The notes under the pieces are model-generated. The model was not told where the DNA came from, did no database searches, and saw only the letters and a list, made by a program, of their open reading frames with translations. From assembly GCA_033558025.1 (NCBI GenBank), contig JAUCEF010000009.1, positions 868,001-932,000 on the forward strand: a DNA stretch of 64,000 nucleotides, written 5' to 3'. The stretch is from Phytophthora sp. 'mugwort'. Lineage: Eukaryota; Oomycota; Peronosporomycetes; Peronosporales; Peronosporaceae. How positions within the stretch are numbered: position 1 is the first letter of the stretch; every line of letters begins with the position of its first letter. Of this stretch, positions 46,146 to 55,672 are shown piece by piece. The translations under genes and the position numbers were made by a program.

Positions 46146-48485
46146 TCAGATCATCCACATCATCATCCCATCTGGCGAGAGCGCCGTGTCTCCTACAGTG
46201 AAATCTGGCAACGTGTTATTCTGCACTTCGCCGATCACGCGAGTGCCCGTGAACTGGGAGTCGTTGATGCAAATGAAGGCTAGACGTCGCAAATTATCGA
46301 AGCTGAGCTTGTTACGGCGGTTGGACTGCGTCAGTGTGCTCGTACAGAACGTTTTCTCGGATGCCACGCTACTCGGTGCCAGCGAAAAGAGCGTGAGTGC
46401 CAGTGACTTGAGGTGTGGCCAATCGTCCGCATCTGTTTGCCAGAACTGCAGCGGTGAGCGGTTGCCCTTTTCCAGCATCTCCCACTTATATGTGCGGTTG
46501 TTTCGTTGGTTCTTGGCGTAGATGACATAGTCCGTGTACTCTTCGGACATAGCTCGCTTCCGTTCCTCGTTCATCCCCATGTCCTGATCCGTCTCGGGGA
46601 AGTTAAAAATCAGCTCCTCAATCTGCTCGCGATAGTCTCTCGTCATGGATTTGCCAATGTATCGTGGATCCAGCAAAAATGCCAATCCATGTGCCTCACT
46701 CAGTACGTACTGCCATCTCTCTGTGACCACCTTCTTAATGTACTCTAGCTCGACCGTCGTGAGGCCAAAGACCGCGTCAAAGTCTGTAAGTAAGTGCTTG
46801 GACTCAAAGTAGACTTCTGAAATAGGAGCGTGGTCGTCCTGGAATTTGTACAGAATGAGCTCAATGGGCGTGAGGATCGTGATCGCCTTCTCCAAGGTCA
46901 ATTTCCAGTTGAGACTCAACACGAAATCCTTGAGGCTTGTTCGTATCACACGCTGGTTTGCTGGCACTTCGGGACCAAGGAATTCAAGATCACTCACAAT
47001 AGACTGCAAAACATCTTCCGACTGCATCAATACGCGGAAGCGAGCAGCGAGGGTACCCCAAGACGTAGTAGGCGGTGCGTTAGCAAAGCCTTTCATGGTG
47101 TGGAGCAGTTGTGGGTCGAACATCTTGAACTTTGGCGCGTACTGGTAACTACTGAAAAACGACAGCAATTCGTTGCAATTGTTCGTCAGATCGACGAGCT
47201 CTTGAAAAGGGAAATCCATGGGCACCTGTGGCGTTAGTCGTCTCGGGTCGTTCTCCAGTGACTTTTCCGGACCAAAAATGTCCATGATAGCCAAATGTAG
47301 CGCGTGACAGATACAACCGTAGAAAAACTTGGTCGGGTACTCTGCCTTGAGCATATCCCAAGCTCGCGAATGATACTCGGTGCTGCCAGTGACCACTCCG
47401 CTGACATTGTTCACAATGGGCTGCATCATCCGCTTAATATCCTGTGCAATCATGATCGAATTGTACTGAGACTCGTCCCCCGCTGCCTTTTCCGACTCCA
47501 AGAAGAACCTCTTCTCATTGCTCACCGCCATGTACGTCACGTGCGTGTCCTCGGGGTTCTTTGTGTGGTACAAATTCAAATTCGACCATGCGTCTCTCTT
47601 CAGACACACACGCGCCGGACTCGTTAATAAATACCCCCACACTTGCTTGTGCATCTTCTCATAACATCGGACCATCAGATCATTCTCCAGTCTCTTTTTA
47701 TCCGGAAGCTTCACATTCGGTCGCAGCAGCGTCATGGCTCGAGCCAAATGCGACTCCTCCATGGCGTCAAACGCCATACCCGTCACGTACGCGTGCATGG
47801 CAAGCGCCTCCTCAAACCTTTCCGTCTGTGTTTTAGACAAGGGTCCATTCTTCTTCTTCTCTTTCGTCCCCTTATCTTTCATATCATCTTTTAGCGCCAT
47901 ACTCATCGCACTAGGGTCCATCAAGCTCTCAGGCATGCTCTGCTGCATGGCTATCTGGTTCATCTCCTGCGCGTGTTGCACGGCCGCTTGATCCAATGCG
48001 CTACTGGTAATAGCCAACGCTCCACTCGTTTGTTGCAGCTGATTCTGCTGCATCTGCAGCGCCTCCATCTGAGCCTGCGCCTGTGCCTGCTGCGCAGCAT
48101 GAGCTCGAGTTTGGTTCGTCTTGACTCTCTTCTTGGCGGGGCCCTTGGCGTTGACCTTTTGGTTGTAGAGCGGTAGCACGTCCGAGAATTGGTTGACGAA
48201 CGAATACTGATGCTGCATCTCCTGGAACAGTGCGCACTTCTTAAGGTGTCGGATGGCCTGCTCTGACTTCTTGTAGTACAGGACTTGCTGCTTACAGTGC
48301 TTACAGGCCGCCGAGTTGCGCCGTTGTGGGTCCGGCTCGTCCGTCAGGAGCTGCCAGATGAGGCTCGGAGTGCGGCCTGGTTTCTTCTTCTTGGGCGGTG
48401 CGGGAGGCGGCGGTGGAGTGACCGCGCCGTCGGATGGTAGTGCCAGCATGTTGCCCAGCGTTGGCGGCGTGGAGCTCATTGACAA
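46146..48485 (-). CDS. BED-finger hAT transposase-like protein, intact (779 residues)
   Basis: One uninterrupted frame. The N-terminus is Pro-rich. A BED-type zinc finger follows (Cys61, Cys64, His80, Cys84) and then a Gln/Ala-rich stretch (about 125-195). A long RNase H-like hAT region contains CHALHLAIMDIFG. The C-terminus has the hAT dimerisation segment (SLAPSSVASEKTF, NKLSFDNLRRLAFICIN). hAT enzymes cut and paste DNA with 8-bp target duplications. All other transposases in the window are broken, yet this one is intact, and no terminal inverted repeats were found around it. It may be a recent active copy or a host-adopted gene. Nothing lies between it and its neighbours on the same strand. 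Confidence 0.8.
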   Translation of the reverse strand: MSMSSTPPTLGNMLALPSDGAVTPPPPPAPPKKKKPGRTPSLIWQLLTDEPDPQRRNSAACKHCKQQVLYYKKSEQAIRHLKKCALFQEMQHQYSFVNQFSDVLPLYNQKVNAKGPAKKRVKTNQTRAHAAQQAQAQAQMEALQMQQNQLQQTSGALAITSSALDQAAVQHAQEMNQIAMQQSMPESLMDPSAMSMALKDDMKDKGTKEKKKNGPLSKTQTERFEEALAMHAYVTGMAFDAMEESHLARAMTLLRPNVKLPDKKRLENDLMVRCYEKMHKQVWGYLLTSPARVCLKRDAWSNLNLYHTKNPEDTHVTYMAVSNEKRFFLESEKAAGDESQYNSIMIAQDIKRMMQPIVNNVSGVVTGSTEYHSRAWDMLKAEYPTKFFYGCICHALHLAIMDIFGPEKSLENDPRRLTPQVPMDFPFQELVDLTNNCNELLSFFSSYQYAPKFKMFDPQLLHTMKGFANAPPTTSWGTLAARFRVLMQSEDVLQSIVSDLEFLGPEVPANQRVIRTSLKDFVLSLNWKLTLEKAITILTPIELILYKFQDDHAPISEVYFESKHLLTDFDAVFGLTTVELEYIKKVVTERWQYVLSEAHGLAFLLDPRYIGKSMTRDYREQIEELIFNFPETDQDMGMNEERKRAMSEEYTDYVIYAKNQRNNRTYKWEMLEKGNRSPLQFWQTDADDWPHLKSLALTLFSLAPSSVASEKTFCTSTLTQSNRRNKLSFDNLRRLAFICINDSQFTGTRVIGEVQNNTLPDFTVGDTALSPDGMMMWMI

Positions 48486-49257
48486 AGGGCAAGTTGAAGT
48501 GGTAGGCCTCGCCCCGTCTTGATTGGCCTCGCAGCAACGCGCCGAAGGTTTTTCCTCGTCCTCGAAGGTTTATTGCCGCGAACTAAGGCGCCCACCTTTC
48601 GTTCTCGTTACGTTGGAGCGACATTTGTGATATGGACTGTCTCGTAACCCCCCTTCGAGCGACATTGCTTTATGAGAGACCTGGTTACGATTGGTTTATG
48701 AATAGTTTATCCAATTACCGGTATTTGGCTTTCAGGTTACGCCAGACAACGACTAAAAATGTCGGCAACGAAAAACTTGGCGATCCATGTCCACAACTCC
48801 GTAGTAAATCGATTTCATAAATAGCCAATAGAATGCTGGAGCACGTGATTTAAACCAATGAAGAAGCGACATTTGTATAATTATCTACGTCGAAGTAATA
48901 AATCAGTCCTTTTGTTGCCGACTGGAAGTCATTTCAACTAATCCAATCCTGACTTTTGGCAGTGCCGATTTTTTCTGTCGGGTGGTGGGATGGGCTCAGC
49001 GCTGCCGGTTTATTTCGTCGTTGTCTGTATTAACATATAACAAGGTATCTGTGCGGTAGTTAATGCTTAAAATGTTTGCGAATACAGTAGGATAAATCGT
49101 GATAACGAAGGAAAAGAAGATGGTCGTGCCAGGCACGGTACCTAGGCAGCCGTGCTCTGCCACCACCGGACGATTGATTGTATGAGTCACGCGTGGCGTC
49201 GGGCAAATGTCCAAGTCGGCAAAGGGAGTAATTTACATTTTGCAGATTGTTGCGACG
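48486..49257. other. Intergenic, no gene seen
   Basis: Upstream of the BED-hAT gene. A GAGCGACATT-type motif recurs (48615, 48657 and, as AAGCGACATTTGT, 48865), but no element boundary is apparent. Confidence 0.45.
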
Positions 49258-49404
49258 GTCACACTGTGACTCACAGGTCTGATGGAATTACTCGTGCTGC
49301 CAAAGCAAGTTGCCCGAACGCTTTGGGATACACTAATACATTATACTGTAGTAGTATGACACTGAGATGGAGAGGATGATTTACTGTGAGTCACAGTCTG
49401 TGAC
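49258..49404. repeat. 147-bp fold-back sequence
   Basis: Inverted repeats of about 19-21 bp, GTCACACTGTGACTCACAG at 49258-49276 and CTGTGAGTCACAGTCTGTGAC at 49384-49404, enclose about 107 bp without coding capacity. The size and form suit a small MITE. No target duplication was fixed. Confidence 0.65.
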
Positions 49405-49700
49405 GGACTTGAGCAGACTATCTAGTCGCGCTACATCATGTACACCGTAGCCTAGTAGGCTTCGCCCATATCCGGCCTTGAGATCTTCGCGGAGCAAGAA
49501 TATCGAAAACTCAGTTGTCATCAAGTACTACAGTACATGTACCAGTCGCTTTGAAAAAAAAAACGCAAAGAAGCACGGCTTGCCGTGAAGCTAACCCGAA
49601 TATACCGTAACGAACATGAATCATGTTACATTATAGCCCGAAGATATCGTAAGGAACATGCATGATTTGCATTGCCGTTTGCCTCACGTTCTAAACCACC
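49405..49700. other. Methyltransferase upstream region with a 30-bp imperfect repeat
   Basis: CCCGAATATACCGTAACGAAC at about 49594 recurs as CCCGAAGATATCGTAAGGAAC at about 49638, each followed by an ATGAATCATG-like block. Position 5' of the methyltransferase gene makes a regulatory role possible, but nothing more supports it. Confidence 0.4.
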
Positions 49701-49865
49701 TTGAAGTTATATGTTCGATATGTTCGACCACTGCTCCGTCAACACAGTACAGTACTTGCACGTGTTATTATAGAGAGTGGAGTGGTCACTAGCTCCCTCC
49801 AACACCAACTCGGTCATTTAACGAACGCTTTCAAAGTTCAAATCACTCCCAGATCCACAAACGAC

Positions 49866-50750
49866 ATGACGAACGACACGGCAGACAAGATGCGCTCGGA
49901 GGATTTCGTACAGTTCATGAGCTTCGCCGGGGTCTTCTTGCGCTCGATGGAGCACGATCGAGAAGACCAGATCGTCAGTGACCCTTTTGCGGAGCCTCTC
50001 ACGCGTCAGATTGCGCCGCAACTCCGGCCTCGATTGAAGAAATGGACCGAGAAGCTGCTCCAGCCAGAAAATTACTTCTCGATCCGGACGCGCTATCTCG
50101 ACGAGGCCATCGCGCGGCGTAGGGCTTGTATCCGCCAGGTTGTGCTCTTCCGAGCTGGCCTCGACACAAGAGCGTATCGACTAGAGTCGCTCCGGGACTG
50201 TCATGTATTCGAAGTGGACCAGAATTTCGTACTTTTCGAGCACAAAGTGAACGTTTTAGAGGCGTTGAACGCCCCGTTAATACCGGAACGTCACGAGATT
50301 GTAGTGGCCGATGTCAATGACTTTAACTGGGAGGAGAAGCTACTATCAGCTGGGTTTGACTCGAGCGCTGCGACGTTCTGGGCTCTCGAGGGGCAAACGA
50401 TGTACTTGGAACGATCAAGCAACGTTGCGCTGCTTAAGACAATTGGCATTTTGTCAGCTCCTGGCAGTGAAATTTGGGGAGATGTTGGCGGCCACGCGCT
50501 GCAAGAAGGTGGAATTGCAGCGATCAAACAAGTGGATGAGCTCAGTCAAGCGGAACTAGGCACGCATCTCTTTAGACTGGGAGAAGATGATGCCATTCAC
50601 GGAGTGTTTAGTGAGCTAGACTGGCAACTTGAGCTCAAGGCAGACCTATGCAAGCCTGGGACGCATTTCACCCGAGCATGGGAACCCATTCTGTCAGTAA
50701 CAGATAAAGCTCCGGTGACGTTTTCGTTTGTTCATGGGGTAAAACACTGA
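49866..50750 (+). CDS. Leucine carboxyl methyltransferase-family SAM-dependent methyltransferase
   Basis: 294 residues from ATG 49866 (an in-frame ATG at 49701 adds 55 residues unlike the family). Family signs: DPFAEPLTRQI near the start, SIRTRYLDEAI, the SAM loop AGLDTRAYRL, an acidic FEVDQ after the second strand, and WALEGQTMYLE, where family members usually have a W-x-x-EGL-x-MYL motif. This family (PPM1/PPM2, bacterial TIGR00027-type) uses S-adenosylmethionine on carboxyl groups, PP2A being the best-known target; the substrate here is unknown. Oddity: the first Gly of the usual G-A-G-L-D-T-R-A loop is Arg (FRAGLDTRA). No introns. Confidence 0.82.
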   Translation: MTNDTADKMRSEDFVQFMSFAGVFLRSMEHDREDQIVSDPFAEPLTRQIAPQLRPRLKKWTEKLLQPENYFSIRTRYLDEAIARRRACIRQVVLFRAGLDTRAYRLESLRDCHVFEVDQNFVLFEHKVNVLEALNAPLIPERHEIVVADVNDFNWEEKLLSAGFDSSAATFWALEGQTMYLERSSNVALLKTIGILSAPGSEIWGDVGGHALQEGGIAAIKQVDELSQAELGTHLFRLGEDDAIHGVFSELDWQLELKADLCKPGTHFTRAWEPILSVTDKAPVTFSFVHGVKH

Positions 50751-50828
50751 GCTAATAGCCTTACAAGGAGGTTGTATTTCGCAAAATAATACTTAGGTGC
50801 GATGAGAACTCGACTTTTATCCCATTTT

Positions 50829-52541
50829 TCAATACGTGACAGTGCGCTGCAGACGGCTCTCTTTACAGGTAATGCAGATACATCGGCCGTCTACGATCGG
50901 ACAGCTGAGTGCCTTTGTATGGTATACTTCTCCTCTGTGGTAGTGGCAGAATTCGCGATCACAAAGACAGCAATAGTGCAGGATACGTCGGTCCAGTGTG
51001 GCAGTGAAAGGCACCTTCTTCTTGTATCGAGGGTCATGACATACGTGACATTGGTTGCGAAGAGCGCGCGTCTGGGCTGGAAGATGCCGAGGTCGAAGCT
51101 TGCCCTTAAGCTCTGGAACTGGTACCATGTACGTGGAACGACTGGAACTTGTCACCAAACCAAACTGGTTTGTAGCTTGAACGACAAACTTGTACGTTTC
51201 TCCGTGATGAAGCTTGTCCACGATCACCGTAGTGGGCAGTGGAACAGCGAGCAGCTTGATCCACTTCACTTCTTCTGTCTTGGTCCGCGTCCAGCGCACC
51301 GTGTAGCAAACGATAGACACACCGTTATCCACGGGTTTCTCCCAGGATACACGAGCAGCGGCGCTTTCCACGGTTGACTTGCTCGTTTCAACTTCCACCG
51401 TCACGCGCGTAGGCATGTTCGGTGGCAACCGACGCAGCAATCGAAGCAGCGAATCGGCATCACCGTAAATAATTCCTCGAATCGGCAACATTACCACTAA
51501 GAGGATGACAATAGCATCATCCAGCCACCAAAAGTATATCTTCAGCAAACCCCACAGACTCAGTCGGTGATCAACGTCGTCATCGTCTGCGTCTTCTATG
51601 TCTTCAATGTAATCCATCTCCACCTCTAAATTCCGTTTGTGTCTGCTTTGGGACGACTGTGAGCGTGAGGATCGCGACTTTCCCGAGCTGGACAACAGAG
51701 GTGGCGATGTATCTGTAGCGGACGAAGCAGATGACGCCATGGCACTAGCAAAGGCGTCGTCACAGCGCACAAATGTGTGTGTGCTTCGCCCGTACGAATT
51801 CCAGGTTGTAAGTCGGTAGACTACATGTTGGTCAGTGTCCACAATGTCTAGAAATTCCGTGTCAGCTCCTGTAAACACGGGCATCCATGTGGACTCACCA
51901 GGACTGCGACGTTGCAGCTGGTAGCGCTGTGGTGTATTCTCGGTGGGCACCCAAGCAATCTGAAGTAGCACTTTATCCTGCGCAGTGGTTCCTTCTGCCA
52001 TGCAGGCACTCGACACAACTGCTTCCGGTTTCCGTCCCATGCCGAGATACTTCATTTGCAAGAACATGGCCAACTGATGGCGATGCAGCTCGCTATGCAC
52101 GCCAATCTCTTGCAGTCTCGCTCCATCGTTCGCCATCAGCAACGGGAACGTATATCCGGAGATAGAATTGGCTCGAAACACTTCACTGTACTGCGGGAGC
52201 TGCACTGCATAGGCCACCCAGTCGGCCACCTCGGCTACGGTCATTTCAGCACCCACATTCTCCCAGCGCTCGTCCAACTCTTTCCATGAGATGACAGCGT
52301 CATGGTCACGGTCCAGTTTCTTGAGTGCAGTGTCCACGTCCTGGTCGGTCTGTGCTCGAGTCTTGAGCTCAGACAAGTCCAGGCCACCACTGTCGTCCGT
52401 GTCCAGCAAGTGATGCAGCTTGTCTTTGATCTGCTGGATCTCGCGGCGGCCCACGCGTCCATCGTGGTCAAAGTCCGCCAGCAAGCTCTCTGCAGTTCCC
52501 GTCGCAAGTACAAACGTAAGCACTTGAGAACACAAGAGCAC
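50829..52541 (-). CDS. Membrane protein with EF-hands, SAM, two FN3 domains and FYVE-like zinc finger
   Basis: 570 residues. Predicted order: signal peptide (about 1-17); three EF-hand loops (DFDHDGRVGRRE 23-34, DTDDSGGLDLSE 47-58, DRDHDAVISWKE 77-88); SAM domain (about 103-166); FN3-like domain (about 190-258); Ser-rich and acidic stretch; membrane segment (about 333-360, IYFWWLDDAIVILLVVMLP); second FN3 (about 370-470); and a C-terminal zinc finger (498-559) with CHVC, CCLCDREFC and CICITC, close to FYVE spacing. EF-hand plus SAM outside and a single membrane pass recalls STIM calcium sensors, but the FN3 domains and zinc finger are not STIM features and no coiled coil follows the membrane segment. 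Likely lumen or outside N-terminus, cytosolic C-terminus. Confidence 0.75.
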   Translation of the reverse strand: MLLCSQVLTFVLATGTAESLLADFDHDGRVGRREIQQIKDKLHHLLDTDDSGGLDLSELKTRAQTDQDVDTALKKLDRDHDAVISWKELDERWENVGAEMTVAEVADWVAYAVQLPQYSEVFRANSISGYTFPLLMANDGARLQEIGVHSELHRHQLAMFLQMKYLGMGRKPEAVVSSACMAEGTTAQDKVLLQIAWVPTENTPQRYQLQRRSPGESTWMPVFTGADTEFLDIVDTDQHVVYRLTTWNSYGRSTHTFVRCDDAFASAMASSASSATDTSPPLLSSSGKSRSSRSQSSQSRHKRNLEVEMDYIEDIEDADDDDVDHRLSLWGLLKIYFWWLDDAIVILLVVMLPIRGIIYGDADSLLRLLRRLPPNMPTRVTVEVETSKSTVESAAARVSWEKPVDNGVSIVCYTVRWTRTKTEEVKWIKLLAVPLPTTVIVDKLHHGETYKFVVQATNQFGLVTSSSRSTYMVPVPELKGKLRPRHLPAQTRALRNQCHVCHDPRYKKKVPFTATLDRRILHYCCLCDREFCHYHRGEVYHTKALSCPIVDGRCICITCKESRLQRTVTY

Positions 52542-52670
52542 AGAGAGCGGAGGCCGCGGGCAACGGCTTTAGTAGAGAGCAATGCCAACCAAAAAGCCAA
52601 AGCTGCGGATTGGAAAAAATACTAAAGCTCGTGTAGAAACGTTTTAACACGACGTCAAATCGTGTCAACG

Positions 52671-53047
52671 TCAGTTTGTTAGCGTACCGACTTCGGGCTC
52701 CTGGTGCGTCTTATTGCGCTTGTTGGGCTTCTTGCGTGCCTCCACGACATCGTCGGCGGCTCCAGCCATGGTCACGGCCATTTCGACGATCTTGTTGCTG
52801 TCTGGAACGTTAAAACATGGTAAACCCATGGTAAAACATGAATTAAGCATAATAATAACACTACTAACGTACCTTTCGAACGTGGCGTGACGACATCTGT
52901 GGCGTCCACCTTGGCAGCGCATAGCAGCACAACCAGTGCCGCCACAGTAAGCAGAGATGTCCATCGGCGTTTAATGCGGCTGATGGCCGACGTGGTGGGG
53001 CGCGGGCAGCGCATGAAAGCGCGCGGATCGGGCAGCGGCGGCCGCAT
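52671..53047 (-). CDS. Small membrane or secreted protein, two exons
   Basis: Exon 1 53047-52873 and exon 2 52801-52671 are joined by a 71-bp GT-AG intron (donor GTACGT, acceptor TTCCAG) and give 101 residues. The N-terminus is basic and Pro-rich, then a hydrophobic segment (LLTVAALVVLLCAA, about 32-45), a short lumenal-type stretch, and a Lys-rich end (ARKKPNKRNK). It could be a signal-anchored membrane protein or a secreted peptide with a long n-region. No known domain. Same strand as the EF-hand/SAM gene, 130 bp upstream of its start. Without splicing, the two frames do not join. Confidence 0.55.
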
Positions 53048-54224
53048 CCTTCTGCTATCAAAACGTTAAATGAGAACTAAAAGGTCAGCGGAAACGAGTC
53101 TGCCAAAATCGGGTGTTGTGACTCGGCTTTTGTAAGCTGCAAGAACACAGATGGGTAATGTGTACATGTCAGATCGCCAAATCGAGATTAACTGCAGCCT
53201 CTTTATAATACCCTCGGCCAGTGGTTGTCTACCGGTAGTGAGCAGAGCAAGTCGTGAAAGATACTTCTTGCCCATTTCCCATGCAAACGATCCTTTCGGA
53301 GCATTGAGTCGCGTCGTGTCCCTTCATTATCTTCATTCACTGGCCACGTGGCAGTTACCGCCAATGGGATTCTTTTCTCATGGTCATGCCGCTGGGTGAA
53401 GTGGCAGAAGACTTAACGTCATGTAACTGGCCTTGAGGGAATGCTGCAGCACTTTTAACGAGCTAGACATAGCAGCATGCGCCTGATGTAAATAAAGCGG
53501 TACTTGGTACTGCTTCACGCGACATGATATATTGTGAGTGCAACTTGCGACCTCATCTAGGGAGGCATCTTTTCGACGACAAGGATGTGGCATCATAGCG
53601 CAAAGAATTGAAAGGAAACCGCTCAACGCTCTGCATGGGACAACGAGACAGCGCAGGCGAGTTCTAGTTCGCGCAGCAAGGACGCTTCGCCTCTTAGGGT
53701 TCACGCTTGTCACTTCCGTGACGATACAGACTTTACCACCCTGTGGGCCTCAGATGTCATCTGGCCAATGTCAACCTCCACCAATCCGCTACACGTAGTT
53801 CACAGATCCAGAGTTTCTTCACGCTGATGAACGCCACACATTACGCCACGGTTTGTTATTTGTATCAAACTGTGTAGCTTCACGTTCGGCGCGTGGATCA
53901 GCGTTTGTGCAAGTAAAAACGAAGTTTTTAAGGTCCGTACGTACCCCAAACGGGAACACTTGGGGAATGGGATAGGGCGTTTACAATAAGCGTGGGGCAA
54001 AGCCCGAGCTGTGTCTAGTTTTGTCACCATATCAATGTTCTGCAAGTAACAGGAAGGCAGAGCACTTACCGTTCCTTTCTGAATCGGTTGTCTTAAAAAA
54101 TCGTAGTGGAATTATTCGTCGGTATTGAGACGTTGTACATGTAATAAACTTTGTTTCAGATTTCAGACACAAAAAGTAAATACCACACATGCACTACATG
54201 TATATATTCACATAACTATCTCAG
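53048..54224. other. Intergenic, 1.2 kb, no gene recognised
   Basis: Short open frames only (up to about 109 codons at 53384-53713, minus strand) with no family resemblance. Confidence 0.45.
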
Positions 54225-55217
54225 CTATACACCGATGAATTTGAAGAAGATCAGACACGCCGCCATGAAGAAGGCCCCGAAGAGAGCCCCCGCAGAGACC
54301 AGATGCATGCGTCCATTTGCGTACAAATAAGCTGTCGGAATGAGCTCTTTCACGGCAATTCCCACAATCATCCCAGACGAGAGGCCATAGAGGATGCCTT
54401 GGGTGCAATCGTCTGCATCCATGCCTAAGCTAATATATGCAATGACACCTCCGAAAAGTTGCGCGAGGGCCGACCAAAAGCACCACAGCATTGCTTTGAG
54501 GCGGCTTCCGGTTGCAAAATAAATTGGAGCGGCGACAGCGACGCCCTCTGCGATATTGTGTAGCCCAACACCGATTGCCAAGGACGCCCCAATGTACACG
54601 TGTTCAGACGAAGCGACGAATGTCGCCATGCCCTCGGGGATATTGTGAATACCAACCGCAATAGCACTCAAGATACCCATGGCCTGAAGCTTCTCCTTGG
54701 CCGTCTCGTCCATCCGGATGAAAATGTCCAAGCCTGTGGCCTCGATAAACTCGACTGGCGGACGAATATCCACTTTATCACTTGACGAGTCGAAGGAATC
54801 GCGTGTCACTTCTTGAGTGCGGGCAGTTCCGTTGGGATTCTGACCGGGTGTGAGCTGCTGCACGAGGAAGTCGATGAGGTAGCTGATGAGAATGCCTCCG
54901 CTAAACGAGCCGGTGGTTGCCAGCCAGGCATCACCGTTGATGTCATCTGTGTCGTCGGAGCTGGACGAAGACTCGTCGTTGGGTGTGAACGCATCGGTGA
55001 ACTCGTACATGGAGTTTGAGAACAGTGGCACAAGGGCGATGAACAGAGTCACACCTCCCGATGTACCAAGTGCTAGTGCCAGCACCAAGGGGTTGGCCGC
55101 TCGTAGTAGTTTACTGCTGAAGACCACCATGCCACCGACCAGTGTCATTAACGCGGCCGCACCGTTGACACCGAAGGTAGCGAACAGGTTCAGGTCGGTC
55201 TCTTCTTCGATCGCCAT
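54225..55217 (-). CDS. ZIP-family metal transporter, array copy 1
   Basis: 330 residues from ATG 55217 (MAIEEETDL). Typical eight-helix ZIP layout: hydrophobic segments near 12-38, 43-68 and 100-120; a variable acidic/Ser-rich loop (about 75-95) and a linker (about 124-175); then the metal-site helices with HNIPEG (191-196) and HNIAEG (220-225), and three more helices to the C-terminus. The GufA/ZupT-like pattern suggests import of zinc or iron into the cytosol. No His-rich loop is seen; acidic Asp/Glu/Ser runs replace it. Tandem with copy 2 (same strand, 456 bp away) and with the broken copy 3. No introns. Confidence 0.9.
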   Translation of the reverse strand: MAIEEETDLNLFATFGVNGAAALMTLVGGMVVFSSKLLRAANPLVLALALGTSGGVTLFIALVPLFSNSMYEFTDAFTPNDESSSSSDDTDDINGDAWLATTGSFSGGILISYLIDFLVQQLTPGQNPNGTARTQEVTRDSFDSSSDKVDIRPPVEFIEATGLDIFIRMDETAKEKLQAMGILSAIAVGIHNIPEGMATFVASSEHVYIGASLAIGVGLHNIAEGVAVAAPIYFATGSRLKAMLWCFWSALAQLFGGVIAYISLGMDADDCTQGILYGLSSGMIVGIAVKELIPTAYLYANGRMHLVSAGALFGAFFMAACLIFFKFIGV

Positions 55218-55672
55218 GGTAGTGCTTGTCTCGGCAAGATGATGAATGACTATCGCGTTACGACTGCCGAATTGGACACTTGTGGCCAGTTCGCCATCAC
55301 GTATGCTTCTTAGTCTTAGGCTTATGAGGCTCAGAGAGCGGCATGAACCAGATTTTGCTGCTTACTAGCTTATTAGGCAAGGAGAGCACGTCGACATGTG
55401 CTATTAACTGAACCGAGAGTAAAGAAGCCGGTACTAGTGTTGTATCAGCTCAGTTAATGTTCGGCAAATAGCCCCCAACGAGCAGTATTTGCATTCCATG
55501 CTGGTTTCGTGATACTAAGACGTTGTGGGCATGTTTTGAAGGAAGTAGACCGTCGATATATTTGTGAATAATGGCAAAGATGGACAGTTCATTAGATTGG
55601 AGCTCGCTATATACACATACACACAGCTAACCAGTTTACTACTATAGGTTCATCCGCAGGACGAGAGCGCGC
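55218..55672. other. Spacer between ZIP copies 1 and 2
   Basis: Contains the 5' region of copy 1 and the 3' region of copy 2. No other feature seen. Confidence 0.5.

Noticed and set aside
53384..53713. 109-codon minus-strand frame in the 53-54 kb spacer
   Set aside because: No domain, odd composition and overlapping open frames on the other strand.
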